A DNA stretch of 64,000 nt, from assembly GCA_016191435.1 (NCBI GenBank), contig JACPOQ010000032.1, positions 434,001 to 498,000 on the forward strand, read 5' to 3'. This DNA is from Chloroflexota bacterium. GTDB taxonomy: Bacteria > Chloroflexota > Dehalococcoidia > Tepidiformales > Tepidiformaceae. Every line of letters starts with the position of its first letter. Positions within the stretch are counted from its first letter, which is position 1. The position numbers and the translations under genes were made by a program. Positions 43,388 to 51,793 of the stretch are shown here, piece by piece. The notes under the pieces were generated by a model. It made no database searches, was not told the DNA's origin, and saw nothing but the letters and a program-made list of their open reading frames with translations.

Positions 43388-43789
43388 ATGACCGCACACG
43401 CCCACAACGCTTATCGCACGGTCCGCACCACTACCGCCGACCCCATCACGTTGACGTCGATGCTCTACGACGGCGCGCTCAAGGCGCTCCGGCGGGCACG
43501 GATTTTCGCGGAGCAGCAGGAGGGCCAGCGGTTCAACGATGAAGTCAGCCGCGCCCACCTGATCGTGGGGGAGCTGCTTGCAACGCTGGATATGTCGCAA
43601 GGCGAGCTGCCAAAGGCGCTCGCTGCTATCTACGTTTACTGCATCCGGCGCATCATCGAATCGCGGATGGACGACGTTTCCGGCCTCGTCGAGGTCGAGA
43701 ACCACATCGGGCGGATCGGCGAGTCCTGGAAGGTCGCGACAGCGGAACTGCGGGCGGCCCAGGCGGAGGCCGCGGAAGCGGTCGCCTGA
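43388..43789 (+). CDS. fliS: FliS, flagellin export chaperone
   Basis: 133 residues, normal length. All-helical with family features: NAYRTVRTTTADPITLTSML, YDGALKALRRARIF, VSRAHLIVGELLATLDMSQG and LPKALAAIYVYCIRRIIESR. It binds the C-terminal D0 helix of flagellin in the cytoplasm to stop premature assembly. It follows fliD and precedes a FliT-like gene by 5 bases. Confidence 0.94.
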   Translation: MTAHAHNAYRTVRTTTADPITLTSMLYDGALKALRRARIFAEQQEGQRFNDEVSRAHLIVGELLATLDMSQGELPKALAAIYVYCIRRIIESRMDDVSGLVEVENHIGRIGESWKVATAELRAAQAEAAEAVA

Positions 43790-43794
43790 CGCGG

Positions 43795-44118
43795 GTGGAG
43801 GCGATCGAGCGAGCGATCCTGCTGGGGACGGCCCAACGCGAGCGACTTGAGGCGGGCGATGTCGAGGGGTACCTCGCCGCCGAGGCCGCGTACAACGCGG
43901 CCTGCGCCGCTGCCGGCGAGGACGCCGCCAACCGGGACGCCGCGCACGCGCTCGAACGGCTGCTGGCGCTGCACGGAGAGATCGCCGCCGGGCTGACGCG
44001 CATCGGCGCCGAGACGGCGGCGGCGATGCGCCAGCTCCGGCGCCAGAACGCCGCCGCGAACGCATACCTTGCGCACCCAGGCGGCAGCGCTGTGCATTTT
44101 ATGTCGCTCGACGGCTGA
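43795..44118 (+). CDS. Small helical protein, FliT-like by position
   Basis: 107 residues from GTG 43795. It is almost entirely helical with Ala/Glu/Arg repeats (AILLGTAQRERLEAGDVEGY, LERLLALHGEIAAGLTRIGA), as in FliT/FlgN chaperones and FlgN-like helices, and ends in a less ordered GGSAVHFMSLDG. It starts 5 bases after fliS, exactly where fliT is usually found. FliT binds FliD and regulates flagellar transcription. Sequence alone would not identify it. Confidence 0.6.
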   Translation: MEAIERAILLGTAQRERLEAGDVEGYLAAEAAYNAACAAAGEDAANRDAAHALERLLALHGEIAAGLTRIGAETAAAMRQLRRQNAAANAYLAHPGGSAVHFMSLDG

Positions 44119-44325
44119 ATCTCCCGCGCGGGCCCCGTGACTGAGGGCGGCTCCGTAACCGGCGGGTGGACGCGCCGCACATCGCCCGCACTGTGGCCCC
44201 GACTGTCACCCACTGCCCCCCGGACTGCCATCCACCACGGGCGGCCGCCGTCATCAAGGGATTCGCGGGCATGCCGATGATTGGTCATGGGCGCGCGGTG
44301 CGGCCGCCGCTCGGAGAGGGTCTCG

Positions 44326-44955
44326 ATGGCGACCGCCAAATCCCCGCGCAAGTTCGGCGCCTCAGCGATTGTCTTTGGCCTGATGGTCGCGGGTGCGGGC
44401 GCGATCGCGTGGTACGGGATGGGGCTGAGCGGTGGCGGCAGCCCGGCAACCAACGCGCAGGCTGCGACCATCGCGCCCGCGCCGGAACTCCAGGCCCCGG
44501 CCCCGACCGGCGCGCGCGCTGCCGCCGGGGGGCTCCCCACACGCATCCGGATCCCGTCGGCCGGCATCGATGCAGCGATCGTCGAGGTTGGCGTTGTGAT
44601 GAAGGACGGAGCGCCGGAATGGGAAGTGGCGTGGCGGGCGGCCGGGCACCATATCGATTCGGCTCGCCCCGGCCAGCCGGGCAACATGGTCATCACGGGG
44701 CATGTTTCTGTTGCAGATAGCTCAAATCTCGCGGTCTTTCGCACACTCAACCTGTCGAAGGTGGGCGACATCGTCGAAGTGGATTCCGGGGACAATGTGT
44801 ATCGGTACGCGATAACGAAGGTCTTCGTTGCGGACGCATCCGCGACGGACATCCTGCGTTCGGACTACCGCGCGACCGTTACCCTCATCACCTGTACCCC
44901 GGACCTCAAGCGCCGCCTTGTGGTCGTCGGGACGCTCATTCCGCCCGGCTCCTGA
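44326..44955 (+). CDS. Sortase family protein
   Basis: 209 residues from ATG 44326, with GAGAGGG upstream. One N-terminal membrane helix (about 11-33), an Ala/Pro linker, then the sortase barrel from about 72 (RIRIPSAGIDAAIVEVGV). The catalytic trio is visible: H126 in MVITGHVS, C190 in TLITCTP and R197 in KRRLVVVG. It resembles the sortases with TLxTCxP found in high-GC monoderms and Chloroflexota. Its target is not obvious; the DUF11 protein at 2681 lacks a sorting signal. It stands among flagellar genes. Confidence 0.9.
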   Translation: MATAKSPRKFGASAIVFGLMVAGAGAIAWYGMGLSGGGSPATNAQAATIAPAPELQAPAPTGARAAAGGLPTRIRIPSAGIDAAIVEVGVVMKDGAPEWEVAWRAAGHHIDSARPGQPGNMVITGHVSVADSSNLAVFRTLNLSKVGDIVEVDSGDNVYRYAITKVFVADASATDILRSDYRATVTLITCTPDLKRRLVVVGTLIPPGS

Positions 44956-45005
44956 TTGTGAGACACGATCATGCTGGCGTACTATCTAACAACCGAGGTG
45001 TGGCG

Positions 45006-45296
45006 ATGGCTGACATTGGAAGGACTCCCCGGCCCGCAGGCACCGGCGCCGTGATCTACGATATCAGCCAAGCGCGCGCGCGTGCCGCGGCGGCCCCGGC
45101 GGAAGCATCGGCACCCGCCGATAGCGCCGGCTTCACCGAAAGCGCCCAGGAGCTGGCGCGGGCGCATGAGGCCGTCAAGGCATCACCCGGCGTCCGCGCC
45201 GAGCGCGTCAAGGCCCTGAAGCAGCAAATCGAGAGCGGGAAATACAACCCGGACCCGCGCGAAGTCGCGCGGAAGATCCTCGAGCGCGGGCTCTAA
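45006..45296 (+). CDS. flgM: FlgM, anti-sigma-28 factor
   Basis: 96 residues from ATG 45006 after GAGG. The N-terminal half is disordered and Ala-rich. The C-terminal half has the FlgM sigma-binding helices: SAQELARAHEAVKASPGVRA then RVKALKQQIESGKYNPDPRE and VARKILERGL; the KxxIxxGxYxxDPxxVAxKILE pattern is characteristic. It holds sigma-28 inactive until it is exported through the completed hook. This supports sigma-28 control of the flagellins nearby. Confidence 0.92.
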   Translation: MADIGRTPRPAGTGAVIYDISQARARAAAAPAEASAPADSAGFTESAQELARAHEAVKASPGVRAERVKALKQQIESGKYNPDPREVARKILERGL

Positions 45297-45436
45297 GCTT
45301 CCCACTCCTCTGCGGTGCTCCGGCGTGGCTTATCGGGGGAGCCCCGATTCCGGCCAGCCGGCCGCGCGCCGACGATGATGGTGGTTGCGGGGCTTCCGCC
45401 GCCGTCACGCCGTACTGCCGCACGTGGAGATCCCGC

Positions 45437-46114
45437 TTGGCCACTGTCCTCGCGATTGTCCCGGGTCCGCTCGTCGCGATGCCGCCCGCCAACCTGGCGG
45501 GGCTTTCGATTGACATCTGCACAGACCCGCTTCGCCTGCTCCGGCTGCCCGGCCCGGCATATGACCTGCTCGTGCTCGCGGGCATCTCCGTCGACCAGCA
45601 ACAGGCCGTGGCAGCCAGGTTCCACGCCGACCGCCGCTGGCGAGTGGTGCCGATCCTGTATGTGCTGGAAGCCCGCGCGCCCGGGTTCGCGGTGCCGGGT
45701 GGCTACCGGCCCGAAATCGACGGACTCGCGCGCGGCTCGCTGCACTCGCCGGAGGTCCACCGCCGGATGCGTGAAATGGCGCGTGAAGGCACCGGCGGCA
45801 CGGAGCTTGTCATCGCGGGGGCGCTGGAATTGGATCCGACGCGGGGATTGCTACACGCCGCGGGGGTGGAAGTCTCGCTCACAGGGCGGGAGTGCGAGGT
45901 GCTGGCCATTCTGCTGGCAGGGGCCGGACGCACCGTGACCGCCGGCGAGATCATCGAGCGGGCCTGGGGCGCCGGCGCCGACGAACGCTACCTGCAGATC
46001 CTGCGCCGCCATGTGTCGAACATCCGGACGAAGCTCGGGGGGACGGTCGCCGCGTCGTCGCTGCTGACCGTGCGGGGGACAGGGTACCGGTTGCAGCTGC
46101 CGCTGGCGGCGTAG
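45437..46114 (+). CDS. OmpR-type winged-helix regulator with degenerate receiver domain
   Basis: 225 residues from TTG 45437 (GGAG 7 bases upstream). The first 120 residues keep the rhythm of a receiver domain (TVLAIVPGP, YDLLVLAGISVDQQQAVAAR, WRVVPILYVLEA) but lack the acidic pocket, phosphorylatable Asp and conserved Lys. The C-terminal domain is a good trans_reg_C winged helix: LTGRECEVLAILLAGAGRTV, YLQILRRHVSNIRTKLGG and TVRGTGYRLQLP. It must act without phosphorylation or bind another signal. It follows flgM on the same strand, so it may control flagellar genes. Confidence 0.82.
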   Translation: MATVLAIVPGPLVAMPPANLAGLSIDICTDPLRLLRLPGPAYDLLVLAGISVDQQQAVAARFHADRRWRVVPILYVLEARAPGFAVPGGYRPEIDGLARGSLHSPEVHRRMREMAREGTGGTELVIAGALELDPTRGLLHAAGVEVSLTGRECEVLAILLAGAGRTVTAGEIIERAWGAGADERYLQILRRHVSNIRTKLGGTVAASSLLTVRGTGYRLQLPLAA

Positions 46115-46153
46115 GGTTCGGATGGCGCGGATCGGAGCGGCCGTGGGACGGCG

Positions 46154-47908
46154 TTACGAGCGGCCGCGGAACGACGGGTCGTTCTTGTCTATCCATGTGT
46201 CAGCGAAGCGGTGCTGGTAGCCATCGGCGGTATCGAGGGGGAAGTTGCGCACGTAGGGCTGCGCCAGCGTGACGACACGTTCGCTGACGAAGTTCACGCC
46301 GAGCTGCAACGCGAGCAGTTGCCGCTGCACCTCAAAGCCGATGTCTCGCCGCTTGCCCTCGTCGAGCTGGGTCCGTTGGGAGACGATGAGCGCGTCCATG
46401 TCCGGGTTGCGGTAGGCGAAGGTATTCTTCACGCCGGCGCTGTGGAAGTACGGGTAAAGCCAGTCATCGAGGTCGAGCCAACCATTGTCCGGGCCGGCGA
46501 CCCATGATGCGTTGCCCGAGAACATCTGCCTGACGAGGTCGCCGATGGGCAGGGCATAGACTCCGATGTTCAGCCCGAGGGCGTCGCTGAGCTGCTGCTT
46601 GATCAGGCTGCCGATGCCGAGGTTCTTCTCGGCGTCGTCCGGGACGAACAGCGCGAGGGTTTCCGGCAGCGCCTGGGCGCTGGTAAAGGCAGCGAGCAGC
46701 GCCTTCGCGTCCGCGATGTCCTGGCTGCGCCCGCCGGAACCCGGGCGGTAGCCGGGGAACGCGGCGAGTTCGGCCGGTGGCAGAGTCCAGCGCGTCATTG
46801 GCCAGCTAATCCAGGGGTTCACATCGCCGGAGCCGGCGAAGAACTTCTCCACCATCGCCCGCCGATCGAGTGCGATCGAGAAGGCGGAGCGGACGCGGAC
46901 GTCGTTGAACGGGAACTGTTGCGAGAAGAAGCGCATGCCATAGAAGAGCGCCTGGCCCTGCGTTGCCTCTTGGAGCTGGGGCACGGCGCGCTTCAGGTTC
47001 TCCGCCTGCGGCCGCCCGACGAACACGGCGTCCAGGGTCTTCGTGCGGAGGTTGGCTTCGGCCTCGGCGGTGTTTTTCGGCTGGGTGACGGTCACGCCAT
47101 CGAGGAAGGGGCGGCCGTTGCCTCCGAACCACGTGGGGTTGCGGCTCACGCTGGCAAACTTGTCGTCGCTCCATTCGACCCAGCGGAATGGGCCGCTGCC
47201 GATCTGCATGTTTGGCCCGATCTCGGCGGAGGCGAGCTCTTCGGGCACGATGAACGCATTCACGTCGGCGAAAAGCGACGCGGTGTCCGCGCGCGGTTCC
47301 TTCAGCTTGATGACGACCTGGCCCGCGTCTGGCGCCTCGACGGAATCAATCACCTGCCACTTCGCCTTGCGCACGAACGAGGGGTCGCCGAGGCGTTGTC
47401 GTTCGATCGAGGCTTTGACATCGTTCGCGGTGACCTGGCGGCCGTTGACGGGCGCGCGTTCCTGCCAGCGCGCGTTGCGGTTCAAGGAGAATACGAGCGT
47501 CGTAGCGTCGGGCTGGCCGGGTAGGCCCTGTGCGAGGTCGGCGGTGACGTTTCCCTTCGCCTGGTCCACGTAGGAAAGCAGCCGGCTGAAGACGAGTGCT
47601 TGCTGGCCATAGAAGGGTCCGGCCTGCGTCTTGTGGGGGTCGTAGGAGTTGTCCCGCGTGACGTAGCCGGTGACCTTCAACGTCTCGCCCTGCTGGGCGT
47701 TCGCGGGGCGGGTGGGGGCCGCGCGGGTGGCGGTCGACTGCGATGGGGAGGTGCCGCCGGGCCGGGCCGCCGGGGAACTGTTTTTCGAACCAGGGCCACG
47801 CGAGCAGGCCGCCGCGAGAGCCGCCGCGCTCGCACCTGCGGCGCCGAGGAGGGCTCGGCGGGTGACCCGGCGGCGCGCGGCGCGTTCCCAATCCATCTGG
47901 GCTTTCAT
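46154..47908 (-). CDS. ABC transporter substrate-binding lipoprotein, SBP_bac_5 (peptide/nickel/oligosaccharide type)
   Basis: 584 residues. The N-terminus has a twin-arginine motif (RRVTRRALLG) and a lipobox AAAC, so it is exported by Tat and lipid-anchored. After a Ser/Pro linker comes the DppA/OppA fold: VSRNPTWFGGNGRPFLDGVT, RVRSAFSIALDRRAMVEKFF and many conserved Trp/Gly. The substrate cannot be predicted. No permease or ATPase genes are nearby, so it is an orphan or partners with genes elsewhere. Convergent with the regulator at 45437. Confidence 0.9.
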   Translation of the reverse strand: MKAQMDWERAARRRVTRRALLGAAGASAAALAAACSRGPGSKNSSPAARPGGTSPSQSTATRAAPTRPANAQQGETLKVTGYVTRDNSYDPHKTQAGPFYGQQALVFSRLLSYVDQAKGNVTADLAQGLPGQPDATTLVFSLNRNARWQERAPVNGRQVTANDVKASIERQRLGDPSFVRKAKWQVIDSVEAPDAGQVVIKLKEPRADTASLFADVNAFIVPEELASAEIGPNMQIGSGPFRWVEWSDDKFASVSRNPTWFGGNGRPFLDGVTVTQPKNTAEAEANLRTKTLDAVFVGRPQAENLKRAVPQLQEATQGQALFYGMRFFSQQFPFNDVRVRSAFSIALDRRAMVEKFFAGSGDVNPWISWPMTRWTLPPAELAAFPGYRPGSGGRSQDIADAKALLAAFTSAQALPETLALFVPDDAEKNLGIGSLIKQQLSDALGLNIGVYALPIGDLVRQMFSGNASWVAGPDNGWLDLDDWLYPYFHSAGVKNTFAYRNPDMDALIVSQRTQLDEGKRRDIGFEVQRQLLALQLGVNFVSERVVTLAQPYVRNFPLDTADGYQHRFADTWIDKNDPSFRGRS

Positions 47909-47971
47909 ACTATGGTGGGGCGGCCTTACGAACCGGCAAGCGCCGGTTTACCGGGAATGGGAGGGAGGACA

Positions 47972-48253
47972 ATGGCCCAGAAATTTAGCGCCGGCGAGGT
48001 CGCCGCTACGCTCCGGGAGCTTCCCGGCTGGGCCGCCGACGGCGACACCATCAAGCGGCAATTCAAGTTCCCCGACCACATCGCCGCCATGGGTTTCGTG
48101 GTCCGGGTTGCCATGGCCGCCGAGGCGATGGACCACCACCCGGACCTCCGTATTGTTTACAACACCGTGGATATCGTGCTCAGCTCGCACGACGCGGGAG
48201 GCGTCACGGCTCGTGACGCCGCGTTAGCAAAGAAGATCAGCGCGCTCGCCTGA
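47972..48253 (+). CDS. phhB: Pterin-4a-carbinolamine dehydratase
   Basis: 93 residues from ATG 47972 (GGGAGG upstream). It contains the full family motif E-x3-HHP-x5-Y-x9-H-x8-D, visible as EAMDHHPDLRIVYNTVD and then SSHDAGGVTARD. PCD recycles 4a-hydroxytetrahydropterin after aromatic amino-acid hydroxylation, and related proteins serve molybdopterin or transcription. No hydroxylase gene is in view. Divergent from the substrate-binding protein. Confidence 0.93.
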   Translation: MAQKFSAGEVAATLRELPGWAADGDTIKRQFKFPDHIAAMGFVVRVAMAAEAMDHHPDLRIVYNTVDIVLSSHDAGGVTARDAALAKKISALA

Positions 48254-48295
48254 CGCTGGCGCCGCGGGCGCGAGACGATCGTGTAGATTTTCGGC

Positions 48296-49099
48296 ATGAG
48301 GTCTCGCGACAAGACCGGGTACGCCACGGCGGACACCGGTGTGCTTGCCGCTTCGGCGCGTGCGGGCAAGGCCCGCAAAGCCGCTTGCTTCGACGCGCTG
48401 GGCATTGAGCCCGGTCGCCGCGTCCTCGATCTCGGTTGCGGACCAGGCCACGACCTGGTCGAAATCGCCCGGCGCGTGGGGCCGACGGGCCTGGCCGTCG
48501 GCCTGGATGCATTCGGGGAGTTCGCGCGGGCGGCACGGCAACGCTGTCACGCGTGCGGGGCCGATGCGAATGTGGCCGCCGGCGAGGCGACGCGGCTGCC
48601 GTTTCGGACCGCGGCTTTCGATTGCTGCAATATCGAGCGCGTGCTGCAGCATGTCATTGACCCGGCGGCGGTGCTCGCGGAGGTCGCGCGCGTGGTCTCC
48701 CGCGGTGGGCTGGTGGGGATCACCGAGCCCGACCGCAGGCTCACGCTCGCCGATGGCCCGGACCAGGACACGTGGCAGCGGATTATCGCTGCCACGGTCG
48801 CCGGCACAGGCCGCCATCCCAACATCGGCGCCGCGGTGCCGACTCTGCTCGCTCGCGCGGGGTTCGAGATCCTTGACATCCAACTACATGCGCGGGGCAT
48901 CTACCGCGACCTGCGGTCGGCGGATGAGGCATATCTCATCTCGGGACTTGCGCAGGAGGCGGAGCGGCTGGGGGCGATCCCGGCCGGGCGCGCCGCGTCG
49001 TGGCTGGAGGAATGCGAGGCGGCGGCGGCGCGAGGAGAATTCCTGGTGCTTTCGGGCTTGTTAACGACAATCGCGTCGCGGGTGACGGATGCGGTCTAG
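48296..49099 (+). CDS. SAM-dependent methyltransferase (UbiE/COQ5-like)
   Basis: 267 residues. Class I fold: RVLDLGCGPGHDLVEIARRV (motif I), LAVGLDAFGEFARAARQR, ATRLPFRTAAFDCCNIERVL (motif for post I/II) and VVSRGGLVGITEPD. The pattern is that of methyltransferases acting on small molecules such as quinones or arsenite-type substrates; specificity unknown. It follows phhB by 42 bases on the same strand. Confidence 0.88.
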   Translation: MRSRDKTGYATADTGVLAASARAGKARKAACFDALGIEPGRRVLDLGCGPGHDLVEIARRVGPTGLAVGLDAFGEFARAARQRCHACGADANVAAGEATRLPFRTAAFDCCNIERVLQHVIDPAAVLAEVARVVSRGGLVGITEPDRRLTLADGPDQDTWQRIIAATVAGTGRHPNIGAAVPTLLARAGFEILDIQLHARGIYRDLRSADEAYLISGLAQEAERLGAIPAGRAASWLEECEAAAARGEFLVLSGLLTTIASRVTDAV

Positions 49100-49151
49100 T
49101 GCGACCGCCGGAAACGTGACCGGCGTTCGCCAGTGCCGACCGTAGGGGCGG

Positions 49152-49655
49152 TTACCGGGTCATGGGGCCGCGGGCCTGCTTCACCAGGCCGCGCTCTTCG
49201 GGCGAAAGCTCTTCCCAGTCCTTCAGGATCTCTTCCTTGAGCGGGAAGATGTGGACCGCGTCCCAGCCACAAACATCTTCGCAGAGCCGGCAGCCTGTGC
49301 ACTTCTTTTCGTCCACGGTGCTCACGCCGAAGAAATCGTCGATGCGGTCCGTGTGCTGCAGGCTGAGCGCATCGAACGGGCAAATGTTGATGCAGAGCTC
49401 GCAGCCGGAGCCGATGCATTTCTCTTCGATGACGACTGCCTTTGGCCAATCGTTCTTCTTGAGGGAGCGGCAGACTTCGCCGAACGTGTTCAGGATCGCT
49501 TCGGGCGGGCAGACGAGACCACAGGCGCCGCAATCGATGCAGAGGGTCGGGTCGATGACGTGGAGCTGGTTGCGCTCGCCGGTGATGGCGTTGGTCGGGC
49601 AGCGCTTTGTGCACGCGGTGCAGCCAATGCACGTCTCGATAATCTCGTAGGACAA
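49152..49655 (-). CDS. Polyferredoxin-like 4Fe-4S protein with four cluster motifs
   Basis: 167 residues. Four Cys motifs for 4Fe-4S clusters are visible in order: CIGCTACTKRCP, CIDCGACGLVCP, CIGSGCELCINICP (one extra residue between the first two Cys) and CTGCRLCEDVCG. It is soluble, without signal peptide. Such proteins shuttle electrons to oxygenases or reductases. It is convergent with the methyltransferase. It could donate electrons to BoxB, but BoxA-type flavin domains are absent and the distance is 30 kb, so this is speculation. Confidence 0.9.
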   Translation of the reverse strand: MSYEIIETCIGCTACTKRCPTNAITGERNQLHVIDPTLCIDCGACGLVCPPEAILNTFGEVCRSLKKNDWPKAVVIEEKCIGSGCELCINICPFDALSLQHTDRIDDFFGVSTVDEKKCTGCRLCEDVCGWDAVHIFPLKEEILKDWEELSPEERGLVKQARGPMTR

Positions 49656-49721
49656 GCGCGGGACCCCTCGCGGGAGGATGGCTTCATCGTACCACGCACT
49701 CGTGAATATCGTCGCAAAGCG

Positions 49722-50249
49722 CTACAGCAGGCCCTCCGCCGCGAGCATCCGGCCGAGCACGCGGGCAGGGCTGCCATCGAAGGGGAACGACCTGTTGGCG
49801 AGCAGTTCCTGCGCCAGCCGGATGCCTTCGTGGGCGGCCGCAACATGTCCCTCTGTGTAGCTCATCGAGGTCCGGTGCAACTCGAACGTCTCGTGGTCGC
49901 GGACGTAGGACGAGCCGCCGGGCGCGACGACGACATCGAGATCGAGGTCCGTGAACGCGATTGTGCGGCCGCTTATGGTGGCGGGGAGCGCGGCATCGGC
50001 CTGCACTTCCAGCAGCCCGCCAAGCGCGCCGAAGTAGAAGGAGACGGTAAGTGGGAGGCGCATCGAGAGGTAATAGACGACGTAGGGCGGCGGCTGCGTG
50101 GGCCGGCCGTCCTTGAAGTTCTGGTGGCGGGCGCTATCGTGGTAGACGGTCAGCCAGCCATGTTCGTCCTCATCGACGAGGTCGCCGTGGAAGACGCGTT
50201 TGACGCTGCCATCAACTTTGCGTTTTTCGATGGTGACCGGGTTAGGCAT
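49722..50249 (-). CDS. DUF402-domain protein
   Basis: 175 residues. DUF402 features: PPYVVYYLSMRLPLTVSFYF in the middle, TDLDLDVVVAPGGSSYVRDH and the following E-rich FELHRTSMSY. Relatives (Ntdp) are nucleoside tri/diphosphatases; the cluster of Asp and Glu here fits metal binding. Its start overlaps the end of the Rdx gene by 8 bases, so it is the last gene of a nitroreductase-Rdx-DUF402 operon. Confidence 0.85.
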   Translation of the reverse strand: MPNPVTIEKRKVDGSVKRVFHGDLVDEDEHGWLTVYHDSARHQNFKDGRPTQPPPYVVYYLSMRLPLTVSFYFGALGGLLEVQADAALPATISGRTIAFTDLDLDVVVAPGGSSYVRDHETFELHRTSMSYTEGHVAAAHEGIRLAQELLANRSFPFDGSPARVLGRMLAAEGLL

Positions 50250-50559
50250 GGTGGCGGCTCACGGGCGGCGATTCGAGGAACGCGGCGACGAGCTCGCGGA
50301 GTTCGCGCATTTCGGGGAAGCGGCCTTCGTCGCGGTTCGCGAACACGAGTTCGCCGTTCACGTGAACATCGAACTGCCCGCCGCCGCCGGGGACCAGCGC
50401 CAGCGATTCGACGAAGTCACCGAAGGTGTGCAGGAGCTCCTGGGCCACCCACGCCGCTCGGGGCAGGAAGTGACAGCTTCGGCAATACGTGATGCTGATC
50501 GTGAGCTTCGCTTCGCCGGCCGCCGGCTGCTGGTCCGTCAGGCTCGCTTCGTTCCCCAT
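50242..50559 (-). CDS. Rdx-family protein (SelT/SelW/SelH-like, Cys form)
   Basis: 105 residues from ATG 50559. The thioredoxin-like Rdx fold shows as ISITYCRSCHFLPRAAWVAQ with a CxxC where animal members have CxxU, then a beta strand LALVPGGGGQFDVHVNGELV and FPEMRELRELV. These proteins are thought to be thiol redox carriers. It overlaps the nitroreductase gene by 22 bases and the DUF402 gene by 8, so all three are co-translated. Confidence 0.88.
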   Translation of the reverse strand: MGNEASLTDQQPAAGEAKLTISITYCRSCHFLPRAAWVAQELLHTFGDFVESLALVPGGGGQFDVHVNGELVFANRDEGRFPEMRELRELVAAFLESPPVSRHHA

Positions 50560-51191
50560 TGGTCCCAGTATGTCACCGCCTCGACGGGCAGGCGCGGGCC
50601 GGCGCCGAACCTGCCCATCGGCCAGCCCACCGGGATCATCGCGGCCGTGTGCGCGTTCTCTGGGATGCCGAGCAGCTCTCGCACGGCGCCTTCGTTGTGA
50701 CGGTGGAGGGTAGTCAGTGCGGTCCCGAGGCCGAGCGCGCGGGCGGCGAGCATCAGGTTCTGGATGGCGGGGTAGATGCTCGAGCCACTCGCGATACCGG
50801 TGTTCACCGCGAGCAGGAAACCGCAGGGGATGATGATGACGGGCACCTCCGAGAGGTGGTCGGCGAGGTATTGGCCGCTCGACGTGGTGGCGTTCGCCTT
50901 CTTCGCATCCTCGGCGCTCGTGTTCGGAGGCGGGGGCGCGGCTTCGCGCTCGGCCTTGTACTTGTTCCATTCGGCCAGGTAGATCTCGTGGAGACGCTTC
51001 TTCTTCTCGGCGTCGGTGATCACGAGGAAGCGCCACGGCTGGACGTTACCGCCGTTGGGCGCACGCGTGGCCGCCCAGATCATCTTCTTAATGTGCTCCT
51101 CCGGCACCGGGTCGGGCTTCAGGCGGCGCATGGCGCGCTGGGTCCCAATCACTTCGAAAATGTCGGATTCCGTGACCGTTGGCTCGCCCAT
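50538..51191 (-). CDS. Nitroreductase-family protein
   Basis: 217 residues. FMN-binding nitroreductase fold: IFEVIGTQRAMRRLKPDPVP at the start, MIWAATRAPNGGNVQPWRFL, then SIYPAIQNLMLAARALGLGT and PVGWPMGRFGAGPR. It reduces nitroaromatics, quinones or flavins using NAD(P)H. It is the first gene of the operon with Rdx and DUF402, transcribed away from sodN. Substrate unknown. Confidence 0.92.
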   Translation of the reverse strand: MGEPTVTESDIFEVIGTQRAMRRLKPDPVPEEHIKKMIWAATRAPNGGNVQPWRFLVITDAEKKKRLHEIYLAEWNKYKAEREAAPPPPNTSAEDAKKANATTSSGQYLADHLSEVPVIIIPCGFLLAVNTGIASGSSIYPAIQNLMLAARALGLGTALTTLHRHNEGAVRELLGIPENAHTAAMIPVGWPMGRFGAGPRLPVEAVTYWDQWGTKRA

Positions 51192-51263
51192 GGTTACCTC
51201 CCGGAGATGGGCGCGATTCTACGCTGCGGGCGCGCCTGGTAGCGGCGTGTCGCTCGGAACGGA

Positions 51264-51269
51264 TATAAT
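51264..51269 (+). promoter_or_regulatory. Possible -10 element of sodN
   Basis: A perfect TATAAT in GC-rich surroundings, 69 bases before the sodN start. No -35 of TTGACA type is present at 16-18 bases, so an activator may be needed. Confidence 0.4.
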
Positions 51270-51338
51270 CCCGCCCTGCACTGCCACCCGCCCCGGCCGC
51301 ACGCCGGGGGCACCACCACAACCCAAGGAGAAACCCAC

Positions 51339-51782
51339 ATGAGTCTGATTCGACGGATTTTGCGCCCCTCGGCCATCGCCGATGCCCACTGCGACGGGCC
51401 CTGCGGTGTCTACGACCCGGCCTCGGCCCGCATCGCGGCCGAAGCGGTACTTTCGATGGAGAAGAAGATCGCGGCGCTCGGCGACGGCCAGGACCTCGCC
51501 ACCGTCAACACGCGCACGCGCTTCATCGAGATCAAGGAATCGCAGGCGGAGATCGTCAAGCACGAACTCGACATCCTGTGGCATGACTATTTCAAGCCGG
51601 AGCACCTGGAGAAGTACCCGGAGCTGCACACCACGTTCTGGCAGGCGGCGAAGCTGTGCTCGAAGAACAAGACCGAAAGCGACCCGGCGAACGGCGAAGC
51701 GTTGATGGCCGCGATCGAGAAGATCCACGGGATGTTCTGGGCGACCAAGGGCCGCGACGTGGCCTTCTACCGCGCGAGCTGA
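51339..51782 (+). CDS. sodN: Nickel superoxide dismutase
   Basis: 147 residues, with AAGGAG 9 bases upstream. The nickel hook motif H17-C-D-G-P-C22-G-V-Y25 follows a 16-residue propeptide (MSLIRRILRPSAIADA) that must be removed so that His17 becomes the N-terminus and a nickel ligand with Cys18 and Cys22. The rest is the usual four-helix bundle. It destroys superoxide. The gene for the putative processing protease follows. No Fe/Mn-SOD is in the window. Confidence 0.96.
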   Translation: MSLIRRILRPSAIADAHCDGPCGVYDPASARIAAEAVLSMEKKIAALGDGQDLATVNTRTRFIEIKESQAEIVKHELDILWHDYFKPEHLEKYPELHTTFWQAAKLCSKNKTESDPANGEALMAAIEKIHGMFWATKGRDVAFYRAS

Positions 51783-51793
51783 GTTTCGGGCGA

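Noticed and set aside
49152..49655. BoxA, the reductase partner of BoxB
   Set aside because: It has only ferredoxin-type clusters; the FAD/NADPH-binding part of BoxA is missing and the gene is 30 kb away from boxB.
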